From Collimonas fungivorans Ter331 (lineage in GTDB: Bacteria; Pseudomonadota; Gammaproteobacteria; Burkholderiales; Burkholderiaceae_D): 64,000 nucleotides of DNA. The DNA is taken from contig NC_015856.1 in assembly GCF_000221045.1 (NCBI RefSeq), positions 1,240,001 through 1,304,000 of the forward strand. Reading direction: 5' to 3'. A model generated the notes under the pieces. The model worked only from the letters and a program-made list of their open reading frames with translations, was not told the origin of the DNA and did no database searches. Positions 18,877 to 25,875 of the stretch are shown in pieces. Both the position numbers and the translations under genes were made by a program. Numbering within the stretch: the stretch's first letter is position 1; every line of letters starts with the position of its first letter.

Positions 18877-19260
18877 TTGCCGGTTCTGCTGGTGCTGTTG
18901 GTGCTGGCATTGCTTGTGTGGATCGTCAAAATCGCCAGGTCAGCGAAAAAACAAGAATCAAGCGCGCAGGATACAAAGACCGGCGCCCGCGCGTGGGATT
19001 GGATATTGCGCGGAATTGGCCTCTCGCTATTGGTTGGTGTCGGCTTTATTATATTAACCGTCATCTTGGGCCGTTCCATTAATTCGGCGGCCGTAGCTCC
19101 TTTCATTCCGCCGTTATTTACCCTTTTATTCATAGGATGGCGGCGCATGATGAGGATGGCGGCAGAGAGCGCGGATTCTGCCGCCCCAGCCTCGCGCCCG
19201 AATACATGGATCTGGTTACTGGTGGCAATCGGATTGTTTCTGTTGTTCTGGCTGGCGTAG
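18877..19260 (+). CDS. Small membrane protein, 127 aa, unknown
   Basis: Three or four hydrophobic helices: residues ~1-19, 44-64, 70-88 and 108-126, with a polar loop after the first. The frame is closed by TGA at 18850-18870 and there is no ATG, so translation would start at TTG 18877 or GTG 18895; the start is uncertain. It lies between the putative immunity genes and a further small membrane ORF, inside the T6SS transcription unit, so it may help immunity or anchoring. I do not recognise a family. Confidence 0.5.
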   Translation: MPVLLVLLVLALLVWIVKIARSAKKQESSAQDTKTGARAWDWILRGIGLSLLVGVGFIILTVILGRSINSAAVAPFIPPLFTLLFIGWRRMMRMAAESADSAAPASRPNTWIWLLVAIGLFLLFWLA

Positions 19261-19470
19261 GTGAATATCCTCTATATTTTTTATCTGACCCTGCCTGCGC
19301 TGATAATCGCCGCATGGTATTGCGCTAGGCGGCAATGGCGGAAAGAAGCTTATCTGGCAGTAGGCAGCGCCATTGCCTTCCCGTTTGTAGGCCTCGGCCT
19401 TATGGTGGCGATGAACGTGCTGTCCATGTATTTTGGTTCTTATAGACGAATCTGGAATCGTATGAGGTAG
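19261..19470 (+). CDS. Small membrane protein, 69 aa, unknown
   Basis: Starts with GTG placed directly after the TAG of the preceding gene, which suggests translational coupling. Two hydrophobic helices (residues ~2-18 and ~32-56) flank a basic loop (CARRQWRKEA). No family is recognised. Its tight link to the preceding gene makes it likely real in spite of its size. Confidence 0.45.
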   Translation: MNILYIFYLTLPALIIAAWYCARRQWRKEAYLAVGSAIAFPFVGLGLMVAMNVLSMYFGSYRRIWNRMR

Positions 19471-19531
19471 TGAAATTATTGGCGCTGCCTGCTAGGCTTA
19501 ATGTAATTGGATTATTTTTTCGGGATAAATC

Positions 19532-19810
19532 ATGGCTCTAAAAATCATCGTCGTGGGCGACTCAACCAGTCATGGCGGTCATGTGATCAGCGGTTCTCCC
19601 ACGCATAACATACTGGATAAGCCGATTGCGCGGCTGGGCGACCTGGTTGAATGTCCGCTGGTCTACCCGGGCGGCAAACCGCATGGCGTCAACAAGATCA
19701 TCGAAGGGCATTCGACGTTTATCCTTGATGGCATTCCTGTTGCGCTGGAAGGTCACAAGACCGAATGTGGCTGTTCGCTGATCGGTAGCATCGGCGCCAC
19801 TGTGGGGTAA
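19532..19810 (+). CDS. PAAR-domain T6SS spike tip protein
   Basis: PAAR proteins cap the VgrG trimer with a sharp beta-helical cone and bind a metal. The 92-residue product is a complete stand-alone PAAR domain: GDSTSHGGHVISGSPTHN at the start, IARLGDLVECP in the middle, HSTFILDGIPVALEGHKTECGCSLIGS at the end, including the His and Cys ligands of the tip. There is no toxin extension. It is the last gene of the T6SS island and is followed by a strong terminator. Confidence 0.92.
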   Translation: MALKIIVVGDSTSHGGHVISGSPTHNILDKPIARLGDLVECPLVYPGGKPHGVNKIIEGHSTFILDGIPVALEGHKTECGCSLIGSIGATVG

Positions 19811-19848
19811 ATCAAACCGTCCATTTCAAGAACGTTTTTGAATAAAAA

Positions 19849-19886
19849 ATGCCACAAAATCTTCTGTTAAACAGATTTTGTGGCAT
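19849..19886 (+). terminator. Rho-independent-type terminator after the PAAR gene
   Basis: ATGCCACAAAATC (19849-19861) pairs perfectly with GATTTTGTGGCAT (19874-19886), and TCTG/CAGA inside the loop can extend the stem. A-rich sequence precedes and T/A-rich sequence follows, so it could work in both directions and separate the T6SS island from the minus-strand polyyne operon that ends just downstream. Confidence 0.75.
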
Positions 19887-19981
19887 CTAATATTACTTGT
19901 CAGAATGTCTCATGCTGCCGGAGGTTGCTGTCGCGATGATCGGGCATGTTGCGCTGGCTGCATAGCCATATACGGCCCTCC

Positions 19982-20779
19982 TCAGGCCACCGCGGTGCGC
20001 GCCATCAGGAAAGAGCGCGCGGCTTCGATTACTTCAGGCGCCTGCAGGATGCGGCGATGGCCCAGGCCGTCAAGGCGGAGCAGTTGGGCACCTTGCCAGG
20101 CATTGGCGATTTCGACCCCGAGCGATACCGGCACCACGCGGTCGTCGTTCGAATGCAGGATCAGCACCGGCTGCTTGAGATTGGCAGCCGCCTTCGGTGT
20201 GTCGATATCGGCGACATCGACGCCTTGCTCTTGCAGCAAGGCGATCATGGCCGCTACCTGGTGGCGGTCGAGGCCGGCCTGGACGCCGAAGCCGACGGCA
20301 TAATCGAAACAGCGCGCCGGCGGTGCGATCAGCACCAAGCGCTCGACCTGCAGGCCGTGCCGCACTGCTTCCACAGTAAGAGCACAGCCGACCGAGTGGG
20401 CGATTGCGGCATACACCGGACCGATCAGGTCCTGGAGTTTCAGCAGCGCGGCGGCGCAGGCCGGGATTGACGAAGTCGTTCCTTCCGACTCGCCATGCGC
20501 CGGCAGGTCGACTAGCACCACGCGGTAGCCGGCTGCCAGCAGCGGTGGTGTGAACGACGCCATGTCGCTGGAGCGGCCTTCCCAGCCGTGAACCAGCAAT
20601 ACTATCGGGCCACGGCCGGCTTGCCAGGACACCAGCTTGCCGGTGGGGCCGTTGGTTTCCACCCGGCTCGCGCCTTGGAAACCGGCAGTGTCCGGGGCAC
20701 GCTCATAAGTTCGCGGCGTGAGGAACGCCTTGGCAACGGATTCGGGGGTAGGCGCTAACTGTTCGGCGGGGGTGCTCAC
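19982..20779 (-). CDS. Alpha/beta hydrolase, last gene of the polyyne operon
   Basis: The 265-residue product has the alpha/beta-hydrolase core: LLVHGWEGRSSD near residue 56 (oxyanion hole), the nucleophile elbow AHSVGC near residue 128, an Asp in HSNDDRVVPV, and the catalytic His in LDGLGHRRIL. GTG 20779 is chosen because AAGGAG lies just upstream; the frame is open to 20833. It resembles the hydrolase at 21453-22406 in these motifs, so it may be a second thioesterase or esterase acting on polyyne intermediates. A decayed stretch lies between it and the rubredoxin gene. Confidence 0.8.
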   Translation of the reverse strand: MSTPAEQLAPTPESVAKAFLTPRTYERAPDTAGFQGASRVETNGPTGKLVSWQAGRGPIVLLVHGWEGRSSDMASFTPPLLAAGYRVVLVDLPAHGESEGTTSSIPACAAALLKLQDLIGPVYAAIAHSVGCALTVEAVRHGLQVERLVLIAPPARCFDYAVGFGVQAGLDRHQVAAMIALLQEQGVDVADIDTPKAAANLKQPVLILHSNDDRVVPVSLGVEIANAWQGAQLLRLDGLGHRRILQAPEVIEAARSFLMARTAVA

Positions 20780-20859
20780 GATGATGGTCTCCTTTTGATA
20801 TTGTGGTTTGCGGTCTGGTCCTGCTGCGTGCAACCGGCGCCGTTACGCCGATTTCACAA

Positions 20860-21240
20860 GGATGGGCCATATGCCTGCGTTTCCTTTTTTTGCAGCAGCA
20901 CATCGAGGATCTGGCGCCCGGCAATCGAGGCCTGGCCCACTGCCAGGTGGATGAACCCGGCGTCGTTATCCAAGTTTTCCTAGGCCTGCGGCAGATATAG
21001 ATGTCTTCCGCGATATTGATGCGCAGGTCCTTGGCGATGGCGTCCGAAAGCTGCTGGTTGTCGATGCCAAGGCGGTAGTCGGTATTTGACATGGGCGTAG
21101 AACATTTCGCCGGCGTAGCGCGTGCTTGTTCAGGACGGTTCTTGGGAACAGTTCGGCCTTGATGTCGGACCGGCCTGGGCCGCCAGGAAATCTTACTGCC
21201 GCCGCCGGTTTTCAACACCCTGTCAAAATTGATAGGTTTG
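20860..21240 (-). pseudogene. Decayed gene with several frameshifts, possibly a Rieske-oxygenase C-terminus
   Basis: Coding-like sequence on the minus strand is split over frames: SDIKAELFPRTVLNKHA, then YAGEMFYAHVKYR, then LGIDNQQLSDAIAKDLRI with NIAEDIYICR, then ENLDNDAGFIHLAVGQASIA and GRQILDVLLQKKE. At least three frameshifts are needed to join them. The order ED...(A)QENLD...GRQILDVLL recalls the end of VanA/phthalate-dioxygenase-type Rieske oxygenases, but this match is weak. It sits inside the polyyne operon, between rubredoxin and the last hydrolase, so an oxidative step may have been lost. Sequencing errors are an alternative. Confidence 0.45.
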
Positions 21241-21274
21241 CGTGCGACTGTGGCAACTCTGCTGCTGCAACTGC

Positions 21275-21460
21275 CTAGAATTCCACCATGGTGAAATCCT
21301 CTTTCTTGACGCCGCACTCGGGGCAGGTCCAGGTGTCCGGGATATCGTCCCAGCGGGTGCCGGCCGCCAGGCCTTCGCTGGGCGCGCCGTCCTTTTCCGA
21401 GTAGATCCAGCCGCACACCAGACACATCAGTGTCTTGAATTCAGTTTCTGTTTCAGTCAT
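21275..21460 (-). CDS. Rubredoxin
   Basis: One-iron electron carrier. The 61-residue product has both cysteine knuckles, CLVCGW near residue 13 and CPECGVKKEDF near residue 46, with TRWDDIPDTW between them. Its ATG overlaps the stop of the hydrolase gene by eight bases, so it belongs to the polyyne operon and is probably the electron donor for the membrane di-iron desaturases encoded upstream, as rubredoxin is for alkane hydroxylase. Confidence 0.95.
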   Translation of the reverse strand: MTETETEFKTLMCLVCGWIYSEKDGAPSEGLAAGTRWDDIPDTWTCPECGVKKEDFTMVEF

Positions 21461-22406
21461 TGCTAGGTTCCAGGCTAGTTGGGGTCAGATGGGATGGGCC
21501 GATGAAGCGGGTGATCAGTTCCTTGACCGGTGTGGCAGACAGTATCCGGCTGTGGCCGAGGCCGGAGGTCTGCTCCAGGCGTACGTTTTTCAGGCTGCGC
21601 ATCAGCCTTTGGGCTTCGCTGAGCGGCACCACCGGATCGTGCTCGTCGTGCACCACCAGCACCGGCACCTCCATGGCCGCGCCCAGCACGCTGATATCCC
21701 AGTGGCTGACGGGAACGCCGTTCTGCACCTGCAGGCGCTCGTAGATCTTGCCGATCACGGCCGGCGGCAGCTGCTGATGCTGGTTGGTCGACCAGCGCTC
21801 CAGCACGGTGGACAGGGATACCGGAGCGGCTATCAGCACCAGGCGTTTGACGGCTTCCGCGTGCCGCGCGTCGGCATGGGCGATGGCCGCTACGGAGGCA
21901 ATCGAACCGAGCGAATGGCCGACGATCACCTGCACGTTGTCCAGCGACTTGATGGCGGCACCGACCGCTTTGACAAAGCGCGTCATGGTGGTCTTGTTGC
22001 CGGCCGATTCGCCATGCGCGGGCGCATCGAACGAAGCCACCTGGAAACCGAGCGCCAGCAGCGGCTTGACGAAACCGATCATGCTGCTGCTGTCCGAGCC
22101 CCAGCCGTGCACCAGCAGCACGGTAGGACCGTGGTTTTTCCAGAGATAACCGTGGCGCACGTCGTCGTTGCCGGCGATCTCGAAAGTCTGCGCGCCGAGC
22201 GGCATGCGGAACAAGGTACGGCCGCCTTTCGAACGCGAGCGGCCGAAGGCGTCCGCCGCAATCCGTCCGGCCAGGGCTGGCGCCAGCATGCCGCCCAGCT
22301 GGTAACCCGCCTTGGCCAGGCTGGCGCCGATGCCGAGGGCCGGCGCCGCCGCCGGCTGTTGCGGCTGTTGTGACAGCGGCGGCGAGGGTGAAGTGATGTC
22401 AGTCAT
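21453..22406 (-). CDS. Alpha/beta hydrolase, polyyne thioesterase-like
   Basis: The 317-residue product has LLVHGWGSDSSS near residue 97, the nucleophile elbow GHSLGS near residue 163, an Asp in VHDEHDPVVPL and the catalytic His in SGLGHSRIL. It holds the position of CayF, the thioesterase of the caryoynencin cluster, right after the third desaturase, so it probably releases the finished polyyne acid from the ACP. The first ~60 residues are Pro/Ala-rich and lie outside the catalytic fold. The gene overlaps rubredoxin at its 3' end. Confidence 0.85.
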   Translation of the reverse strand: MTDITSPSPPLSQQPQQPAAAPALGIGASLAKAGYQLGGMLAPALAGRIAADAFGRSRSKGGRTLFRMPLGAQTFEIAGNDDVRHGYLWKNHGPTVLLVHGWGSDSSSMIGFVKPLLALGFQVASFDAPAHGESAGNKTTMTRFVKAVGAAIKSLDNVQVIVGHSLGSIASVAAIAHADARHAEAVKRLVLIAAPVSLSTVLERWSTNQHQQLPPAVIGKIYERLQVQNGVPVSHWDISVLGAAMEVPVLVVHDEHDPVVPLSEAQRLMRSLKNVRLEQTSGLGHSRILSATPVKELITRFIGPSHLTPTSLEPSND

Positions 22407-22449
22407 GTCGTCAGGTCCTGCGGTTGGCCCGGTACGGGTTGTTGGAGGA

Positions 22450-23550
22450 TCAGGTATTGGCGACGGAATTGGCGCCGCCGTTAACCTCGGCGCGCTGTTC
22501 CGCCGAATCCTTGTAATAACCGGAATCGAGATCGTAGAAATGGCAGTTCCTGATGACCCATAGCAGGTCGCCGAAGCTGAAATCCTTTTCCCTGATCATG
22601 CCCGGATAAGCCTGTTTCAGCGCGACCTGCGCTTTCTGCAGGTTATAGAATGGCACCACCGGCGCCACGTGATGGGCGGTATGGATGGAGATGTTGTGGG
22701 TCAGGAACAGCAGCCATTTCGGATAGCGGTAATCGGTGGTCACCAGCATGCGGCTGGCGTTCGGCGTCCAGTGTTCGGACGTCAGGAACGGGATATCGGC
22801 CGAGGTGTGGTGCATCAGCGTGGTGACGCTGAACCAGGTATGGGTCGCAATCCACGGCGCAAAGAACAGCAGGAAGAAACCTGTGATGCCGGTAAAGTAG
22901 ATCAGCGCTGAAAAATACACGATCGAAGCCAGCACCACGAAGGCGATCGAACGCTTGACGTCAGTGCGCATATCCTTCTTGGGAAAGAATCCCGGCCGGA
23001 AGCCCGACACGATCCAGTAGTTGATGGTGCCGGCCCAGAACAGCCAGGTCCTGGTGCCCATGTAGACGAAACGCTGGCCGAACGACATGCGCTTGTACAT
23101 GTCGCGCGGGATCGGCCGCCAGTCGGTATCGAGTTCAAGGTTGTTGGTGTGGAAGTGATGCAGATTGTGCACGTGCTTCCATGAATAGAACGGATACAGC
23201 AGCGGCAGCAGCGACAGGTGGCCGATGACGATGTTGAGCTTCTTGTTGCGCGAGAACGAATTGTGCCCGCAATCGTGCGCGATGCAATGCAAGCCCCAAC
23301 CGCCCAGGCCGGCGATGATGTACAGGGGAATATAGAATCCCCAGTGCGGCGCATAGGCGATGCCGACGATGGCGCCGATATACAGCGCGTAGCTGATGAA
23401 AAAGCCGGCCAGGCCGCGCCAGGCCTGCGGTTCGAAATACGATTTGGGAATCGCTTCGGCCAGGCGGGCGCCTTCCAGCGTCTTGCTCTTGTCCAGGAAC
23501 GCCTCGAACTCGGGCCCCGGCGATGAAGGATAACTATTTACGGACGGCAT
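22450..23550 (-). CDS. Membrane fatty acid desaturase/acetylenase (FADS type)
   Basis: The 366-residue product has the three His boxes of Delta-12-type desaturases: HDCGHNS (~98), HNLHHFHTNN (~134) and HTAHHVAP (~285), with four hydrophobic segments around them. In the caryoynencin-type clusters the third desaturase (CayE position) acts with the other two to turn an ACP-bound fatty acid into conjugated triple bonds. ATG 23550 is preceded by GGGAGAAATC. It lies 14 bases after the ACP gene. Confidence 0.9.
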   Translation of the reverse strand: MPSVNSYPSSPGPEFEAFLDKSKTLEGARLAEAIPKSYFEPQAWRGLAGFFISYALYIGAIVGIAYAPHWGFYIPLYIIAGLGGWGLHCIAHDCGHNSFSRNKKLNIVIGHLSLLPLLYPFYSWKHVHNLHHFHTNNLELDTDWRPIPRDMYKRMSFGQRFVYMGTRTWLFWAGTINYWIVSGFRPGFFPKKDMRTDVKRSIAFVVLASIVYFSALIYFTGITGFFLLFFAPWIATHTWFSVTTLMHHTSADIPFLTSEHWTPNASRMLVTTDYRYPKWLLFLTHNISIHTAHHVAPVVPFYNLQKAQVALKQAYPGMIREKDFSFGDLLWVIRNCHFYDLDSGYYKDSAEQRAEVNGGANSVANT

Positions 23551-23564
23551 TGATTTCTCCCAGA

Positions 23565-23897
23565 TTATGCGATGGCGTTGAGCCCGAGTTCCGTGGCCAG
23601 GTGAGCACTCAGTTCGTCGATGCTCGGGTGTTCGAACAGCAGCGCCGGCGACAGGCGCTGCTCGACCAGTTTTTCCAGGTCGCCGGAAACCCGCACCGCG
23701 ACGATCGAATCGAGGCCGTACAGTTCGAACTTCTTGGCAGTGTCGATGGCGCTCGGGTCGACCTTGACTTGCTTGGCCAGGCGCTTGACCAGCCACTGGC
23801 GGATCACTTCCTCGCTTAACGGAACATTGCTTTCAACTTCCTCTCCGCCTTTGCGGAAGAAGCCGAACAGGCCGCCCGATTTGTTTTCTTGAGACAT
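23565..23897 (-). CDS. Dedicated acyl carrier protein of the polyyne operon
   Basis: The 110-residue product has a ~28-residue N-terminal extension and then one carrier domain: IRQWLVKRLAKQVKVDPSAI, the phosphopantetheine site GLDSIVAV (Ser ~64), and PALLFEHPSIDELSAHLA. The chain is attached here by the acyl-AMP ligase and stays attached while desaturases work. It sits between the second and third desaturases, as CayD does. Confidence 0.93.
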   Translation of the reverse strand: MSQENKSGGLFGFFRKGGEEVESNVPLSEEVIRQWLVKRLAKQVKVDPSAIDTAKKFELYGLDSIVAVRVSGDLEKLVEQRLSPALLFEHPSIDELSAHLATELGLNAIA

Positions 23898-23940
23898 GGT
23901 TTCTCCTGGGATGAATGTGAACTAAGAAATCTTGCTGGAT

Positions 23941-24909
23941 TTAGCGGGCGCGCATCTTGGCGACGGCTTTTTCGTCAGGCGAGCGCAGGTTCCAGACCAC
24001 GCCGATCTTGCCGAAACCGGCCAGCAGCCAGCCGCTCAGGTCGGGCTCCCACCATTTGACGCCGTGGCGGTACGAGCCTGGGAACGCATGGTGGTTATTC
24101 TGCAAGCCTTCGCCGAAAGTGAGGATGGCGACAGTCCAGTTGTTGGCGCTGTTATCGTCGGTCTTGAACGGTTTGCCGCCAATCATGTGGCACACCGAAC
24201 CGACGCACCAGGCAGCCTGGTTGGCCAGGAAAATCCGCGCCAGCCCGCCGAACAGAAAACCGCTGAAAGCCGCGTCCCAGCTGCCGCCGACCGCGCCGCC
24301 GATGGCAGCTGGCAGGGCCAGACCGAGCACGATCCACAGACCGTAGGTGCGGTGGTAAAAGAACAGCTTGCGGTTGGCGAGGATGTCCGGCGCAAAGAAA
24401 TTCCAGCCGGAGACGTCCTTGGCCAGCATCCACGGCATGTGCGCATACCAGATGCCGCGCAGGCGGCCCAGCAGGCCCGGTCCGTGCAGGTTGGGCGAAT
24501 GCGGATCGCCGTGCTGGTCGCTGTAGGTGTGGTGGCGGCGATGGGTGGTGACCCAGAACATGATCGGCCCTTGCGCCGCCATCGAACCGCAGATCAGCAG
24601 CAAGCCCTCGAAGAACGGCGAGGTGTTGAAGGTCTTGTGCGCCAGGTAGCGATGGAAACCCATCGTGATGCCGCCCATGTGGAGGAAATAGAAAACGCCG
24701 AACAGCACCAGGTCGGTGGTCGACATGCGTCCTTCCAGCGCACGCTGCAGCGCCAGCGCGAATCCCGCCAGCGGCACCAGCATGACCACCAGCGCGGTAA
24801 TCTGCTTGATGGTGGCGCCGGCGCCGGTCAGCGGTGCGACGCCCGGCCTCAGTGCAGGACCGGCGGCGCTCGCCGGTTTGGGAGGTAAGACATTGGTTTG
24901 CGTAGTCAT
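23941..24909 (-). CDS. Acyl-lipid/acyl-ACP desaturase (SCD type), second of pair
   Basis: The 322-residue product is a Delta-9-type membrane desaturase: HRYLAHKTF (~86), HRRHHTYSDQHGDPHSP (~123) and NNHHAFPGSYRHG (~269) supply the di-iron ligands, among four transmembrane segments. It is paralogous to the next gene upstream. In polyyne clusters such pairs (CayB/CayC) are thought to add double and triple bonds to the ACP-bound chain. Confidence 0.92.
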   Translation of the reverse strand: MTTQTNVLPPKPASAAGPALRPGVAPLTGAGATIKQITALVVMLVPLAGFALALQRALEGRMSTTDLVLFGVFYFLHMGGITMGFHRYLAHKTFNTSPFFEGLLLICGSMAAQGPIMFWVTTHRRHHTYSDQHGDPHSPNLHGPGLLGRLRGIWYAHMPWMLAKDVSGWNFFAPDILANRKLFFYHRTYGLWIVLGLALPAAIGGAVGGSWDAAFSGFLFGGLARIFLANQAAWCVGSVCHMIGGKPFKTDDNSANNWTVAILTFGEGLQNNHHAFPGSYRHGVKWWEPDLSGWLLAGFGKIGVVWNLRSPDEKAVAKMRAR

Positions 24910-24924
24910 GGCGTTTCCCCGACG

Positions 24925-25872
24925 TTAATCGTTATTGAAAAGTTTCTGGTCCAGCGGATCGGCGCTCTGGCGTTGGCGGATATCCCAGGCCAGGCCGAGC
25001 AGTCCTAACAGCCGGATCACCCAGGCGGTGGTGTCGATCTGCCAGAAATGGAAATCGTTGTGCGCCAGCGCCGGGTTGGCGTGATGGTTGTTGTGCCAGC
25101 CGCCGCCGGCCGACACCAGCGCCAGCCAGCCGATGTTGCCGCTGGTGTCGCGCGTCTGGTTGGGCCGCTTGCCGAAGGTATGGCCGATCGAATTGACCGC
25201 CCAGGTCACCTGGTCGAGCAGGAAGATCCGGGCCAGGCCGCCCCACAGCAGCCCGCCGACTGCGCCTTCGACGCCGCTCAGTGCGGCGCCGGCTGCGGCC
25301 GGCAACGCCAGGCCGAGAAACACCCAGATCAGGTAATGCTGGTTGACGAACAGCACCAGCTTGCTGCCGAACAGGTCCGGCACATAGGTGCTCCAGTTGC
25401 TGCGCTTGACGGTAAACAGCCAGCCGACATGGCCGTGCCACAAGGCTTTGATGCGGCCGCGCAGGCCAGGCGACAGCACCCGCGGCGAATGCGGATCGCC
25501 GTCCTGGTCGGTGAAGACGTGGTGCATGCGGTGCGTCGCCGCCCAGAACAGGATGGGCCCTTGCGCCGCCATGCAGCCGAGGATGCCGATAACCGCGGTC
25601 ACGACCGGCCCGGCCTTGAACGCGCGGTGCGAAAAGAAGCGGTGCAAACCGCCCTCGACGCCGAACGACGTCAGGAAGTACATGACGCCGAACAGGATCA
25701 TGTCTTGCTGCTTGAAGCCGAACTGGATCGAATACCACAGCGCGGCGACGAAACCGACGGCAGGCGTCAGCACGGTCAGGTAAGCCAGCCGGCGAGCCTT
25801 GCTATCGCCATCCCTGAGCGCTTGCACTTTCTCGCCAGGCGCTGCGGCAGCGGGATTTTTGGTATCGATCAC
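24925..25872 (-). CDS. Acyl-lipid/acyl-ACP desaturase (SCD type), first of pair
   Basis: The 315-residue product has HRFFSHRAF (~78), HRMHHVFTDQDGDPHSP (~114) and NNHHANPAL (~263) as the three His boxes. It uses a GTG start three bases after the acyl-AMP ligase stop, so the two are certainly co-transcribed and probably translationally coupled. It is paralogous to the downstream desaturase, but the third box differs (NNHHAN versus NNHHAF), compatible with different positions of action. Confidence 0.92.
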   Translation of the reverse strand: MIDTKNPAAAAPGEKVQALRDGDSKARRLAYLTVLTPAVGFVAALWYSIQFGFKQQDMILFGVMYFLTSFGVEGGLHRFFSHRAFKAGPVVTAVIGILGCMAAQGPILFWAATHRMHHVFTDQDGDPHSPRVLSPGLRGRIKALWHGHVGWLFTVKRSNWSTYVPDLFGSKLVLFVNQHYLIWVFLGLALPAAAGAALSGVEGAVGGLLWGGLARIFLLDQVTWAVNSIGHTFGKRPNQTRDTSGNIGWLALVSAGGGWHNNHHANPALAHNDFHFWQIDTTAWVIRLLGLLGLAWDIRQRQSADPLDQKLFNND

Positions 25873-25875
25873 TGC

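Noticed and set aside
20780-20833. Longer start (20833) for the last polyyne-operon hydrolase
   Set aside because: The AAGGAG before GTG 20779 and the end of the decayed gene upstream make the shorter form more likely.
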